From: an uncultured Pelagibacteraceae bacterium
GTDB taxonomy: Bacteria; Pseudomonadota; Alphaproteobacteria; Pelagibacterales; Pelagibacteraceae
Direction: 5' to 3'
Length of the DNA: 64,000 nucleotides
Assembly (NCBI GenBank): GCA_902581925.1
Contig: CACHQB010000001.1
Location: forward strand, 62,001 to 126,000
Positions 62,370 through 64,000 of this stretch are shown here, in pieces; position 1 is the first letter of the stretch, and each line of letters opens with the position of its first letter. A program made the translations under genes and the position numbers. The notes beneath the pieces are model-generated. The model saw nothing but the letters and a program-made list of their open reading frames with translations, was not told the DNA's origin and did no database searches.

Positions 62370-64000
62370 ATGAAAAATACAGTTATTTTTAAGAGACTTT
62401 ATAATCAATATACTAGCAAATTTATAATTAAAATAGTTTTGGCTGCCCTACTATCAGTATTAGTTGCAATTAGTACTTCAGCAACAGCCTGGTTATTAGA
62501 TCCAGCAATTGAAAAAATTTTCATAAATAAAGATCAAACTTTAATAATATTAATTCCTTTTGCTATTATTTTAGCTTTCACAACTAAAGGTATCTCACTT
62601 TATTTTGCAAAATTAATTATGATAAATGTGGGTGAAGAAGTAAAAAAAATAATTCAAATAGATATGCTTAATTCATTTATTAAAGCAGATACAGAAACTA
62701 TAGAAAATAAGCACTCAGGTAATTATATTTCAAATTTAAATTTTGACGTTCAGCAAATAACAAGAATGTTATCAGAAGCATTCCTTAGTTTATTTAAAGA
62801 TGGTCTTACACTAATAGGGTTGTTAGCAGTAATGTTTTATCAAAATTGGAAATTATCTTTAATAGCAATCATTATGATACCTTTAGCATCTATAACTGCT
62901 AAAGTTCTTGGTAAAAGAATGGGTAAAGTTTCTACTCAGGCGCAAGAAAGATCTGGAGATTTAAATAGGTATTTAATTGATTTATTTAAAAATCACAAAA
63001 TAATAAAAATTTTTCAACGAGAAGATTTTGAAAAATCGAGATCTGAAATATTTGTAAATAATCTTAAGGAAAAATCTGCAAAAATTGCTGCTGTGTATAT
63101 CAGATCTGCTCCAGTTATGGAAGTTCTGACTGGAATAATGATTGCAATATTAATTTTTTATTCCGGAAAACTAATTATAAAAGAAGAATTGGGAATTAAT
63201 AATTTTTTCTCCTTTTTGGCAGCAATGATGTTAGCTTATCAGCCAGTTAAAACTCTTACAAAGGTAAACGTTGCAATTGGGCAGGGGTTAGCGGCTGCAA
63301 AAAGAATTTTGCCAATAGTAGATATGGAAGTCGAAATTAAGTCTAATGAAAACAGCAAAAGCTTAGATTTGAGAGATGGTAATATTTTATTTAATAATAT
63401 TAATTTTTCTTACAAATCAAATTTAGAGAATAAAGTTTTAAAAAACGTATCTGCTGAATTTTCAGGAGGAAAAATGACAGCTTTAGTTGGACATAGTGGA
63501 TCAGGAAAATCAACTTTACTTAATATGATACCTAGAATTTATTCCCCAAATAAAGGTAATATCGAGATAGATAAACAAGACATTTCAAAAATTAACCTAA
63601 ATTCTTTAAGAAAAGAAATTTCTATTGTAGATCAAAATGTAACTCTTTTTGATGATACTGTCTTGAATAACATCAAGTATGCAAATCCAGATGCTAGTTT
63701 AGAGGAAATTTATGAGGCAGCAGAAAATGCTATGTGTAAAGACTTCATTGAAAATTTAGAGAATAAATATGAAACGAGAATCGGAGAGAATGGAGTTAAA
63801 TTATCAGGAGGAGAAAAACAGAGATTATCAATAGCTAGAGCATTTTTGAAAAAAAGTAAGATAATTTTACTTGATGAAGCAACATCATCCCTAGACTCTG
63901 AAACAGAAGAAAAAATTCAATCTGCACTTAATAAACTTATATTAAATAAAACTACTATAGTAATTGCTCACCGATTATCAACCATTCTCAGCTCTGACAA
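62370..64000 (+). CDS. ABC transporter, fused permease and ATPase (MsbA-like), 3'-truncated
   Basis: The reading frame opens at ATG 62370 and stays open to the end of the window (543 codons). The N-terminal half has about six hydrophobic membrane helices with the loop-rich exporter pattern. The ATPase domain has Walker A GHSGSGKST at residue 374, Q-loop VDQNVTLFDD, signature LSGGEKQR at 478, Walker B IILLDEA near 498 and the H-loop AHR at 533. It is a type I half-exporter like MsbA; lipid A or another lipid could be the substrate. Only a short C-terminus is missing. Confidence 0.92.
   Translation, partial: MKNTVIFKRLYNQYTSKFIIKIVLAALLSVLVAISTSATAWLLDPAIEKIFINKDQTLIILIPFAIILAFTTKGISLYFAKLIMINVGEEVKKIIQIDMLNSFIKADTETIENKHSGNYISNLNFDVQQITRMLSEAFLSLFKDGLTLIGLLAVMFYQNWKLSLIAIIMIPLASITAKVLGKRMGKVSTQAQERSGDLNRYLIDLFKNHKIIKIFQREDFEKSRSEIFVNNLKEKSAKIAAVYIRSAPVMEVLTGIMIAILIFYSGKLIIKEELGINNFFSFLAAMMLAYQPVKTLTKVNVAIGQGLAAAKRILPIVDMEVEIKSNENSKSLDLRDGNILFNNINFSYKSNLENKVLKNVSAEFSGGKMTALVGHSGSGKSTLLNMIPRIYSPNKGNIEIDKQDISKINLNSLRKEISIVDQNVTLFDDTVLNNIKYANPDASLEEIYEAAENAMCKDFIENLENKYETRIGENGVKLSGGEKQRLSIARAFLKKSKIILLDEATSSLDSETEEKIQSALNKLILNKTTIVIAHRLSTILSSD

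Overview
The window reads as a core-genome segment of a marine SAR11-type alphaproteobacterium (Pelagibacterales). The evidence is very AT-rich DNA with lysine/asparagine/isoleucine-rich proteins, almost no intergenic space, and alphaproteobacterial hallmarks: a CcrM-type GANTC methyltransferase, a split ATP synthase with b and b' subunits in a separate Fo operon, a petABC bc1 operon, a ctaC-ctaD-ctaB-coxF-ctaG-ctaE-surf1 oxidase operon, and the crtI-crtB-crtY-blh retinal cluster seen in SAR11. I found no insertion sequence, prophage, CRISPR array, rRNA or plasmid gene. One tRNA (Gln, anticodon TTG) is present. The window starts inside carA and ends inside an ABC exporter gene.

Layout. 1-9.5 kb: carAB, a 2OG-Fe(II) oxygenase with an ELM1-like protein, trxB, two NAD(P)-binding short-chain proteins and an aspartate aminotransferase. 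9.5-16 kb: uvrB, a FolM-like pteridine reductase, folB, uvrC, pgsA, then ilvE. 16-25 kb: a MarR regulator with an OmpR/EnvZ-type pair, ubiK, then lgt-midA-pgeF-prs-rplY-pth-ychF. 25-27 kb: petABC. 27-31.5 kb: trmL-hemF-greA, cca, tRNA-Gln and ispE. 31.5-38 kb: a TPR lipoprotein-like gene, a UDG, rnhB, ccrM, a FAD monooxygenase and mutY. 38-44 kb: dciA-dsbA-like-smc followed by the Fo operon atpI-B-E-F'-F. 44-50 kb: crtI-crtB-crtY-blh-ispH-thrB-rnhA. 50-58 kb (minus strand): the aa3 cytochrome oxidase operon running into thrC and a peroxiredoxin. 58-64 kb: rsmE, a HAD enzyme, a pirin, a quinone oxidoreductase, a DUF2721 protein, ubiA and an MsbA-like exporter.

The energy genes form a coherent set: bc1 complex, aa3 oxidase with its heme and copper assembly factors, the Fo sector, quinone-pathway proteins (UbiA, UbiK), a complex I assembly factor, and retinal synthesis for a rhodopsin proton pump encoded elsewhere. 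Isoprenoid supply (IspE, IspH) feeds both quinone and retinal.

The most notable observations are these. The SMC protein is about 300 residues short and shows no recognisable hinge. The ccrM promoter carries two GANTC sites between and over its -35/-10 elements. All nine convergent gene pairs abut or overlap, four through a palindromic shared stop. mutY and dciA have back-to-back start codons. A 41-codon coxF-like gene lies between ctaB and ctaG. The uracil-DNA glycosylase has lost most of its iron-sulfur cysteines.
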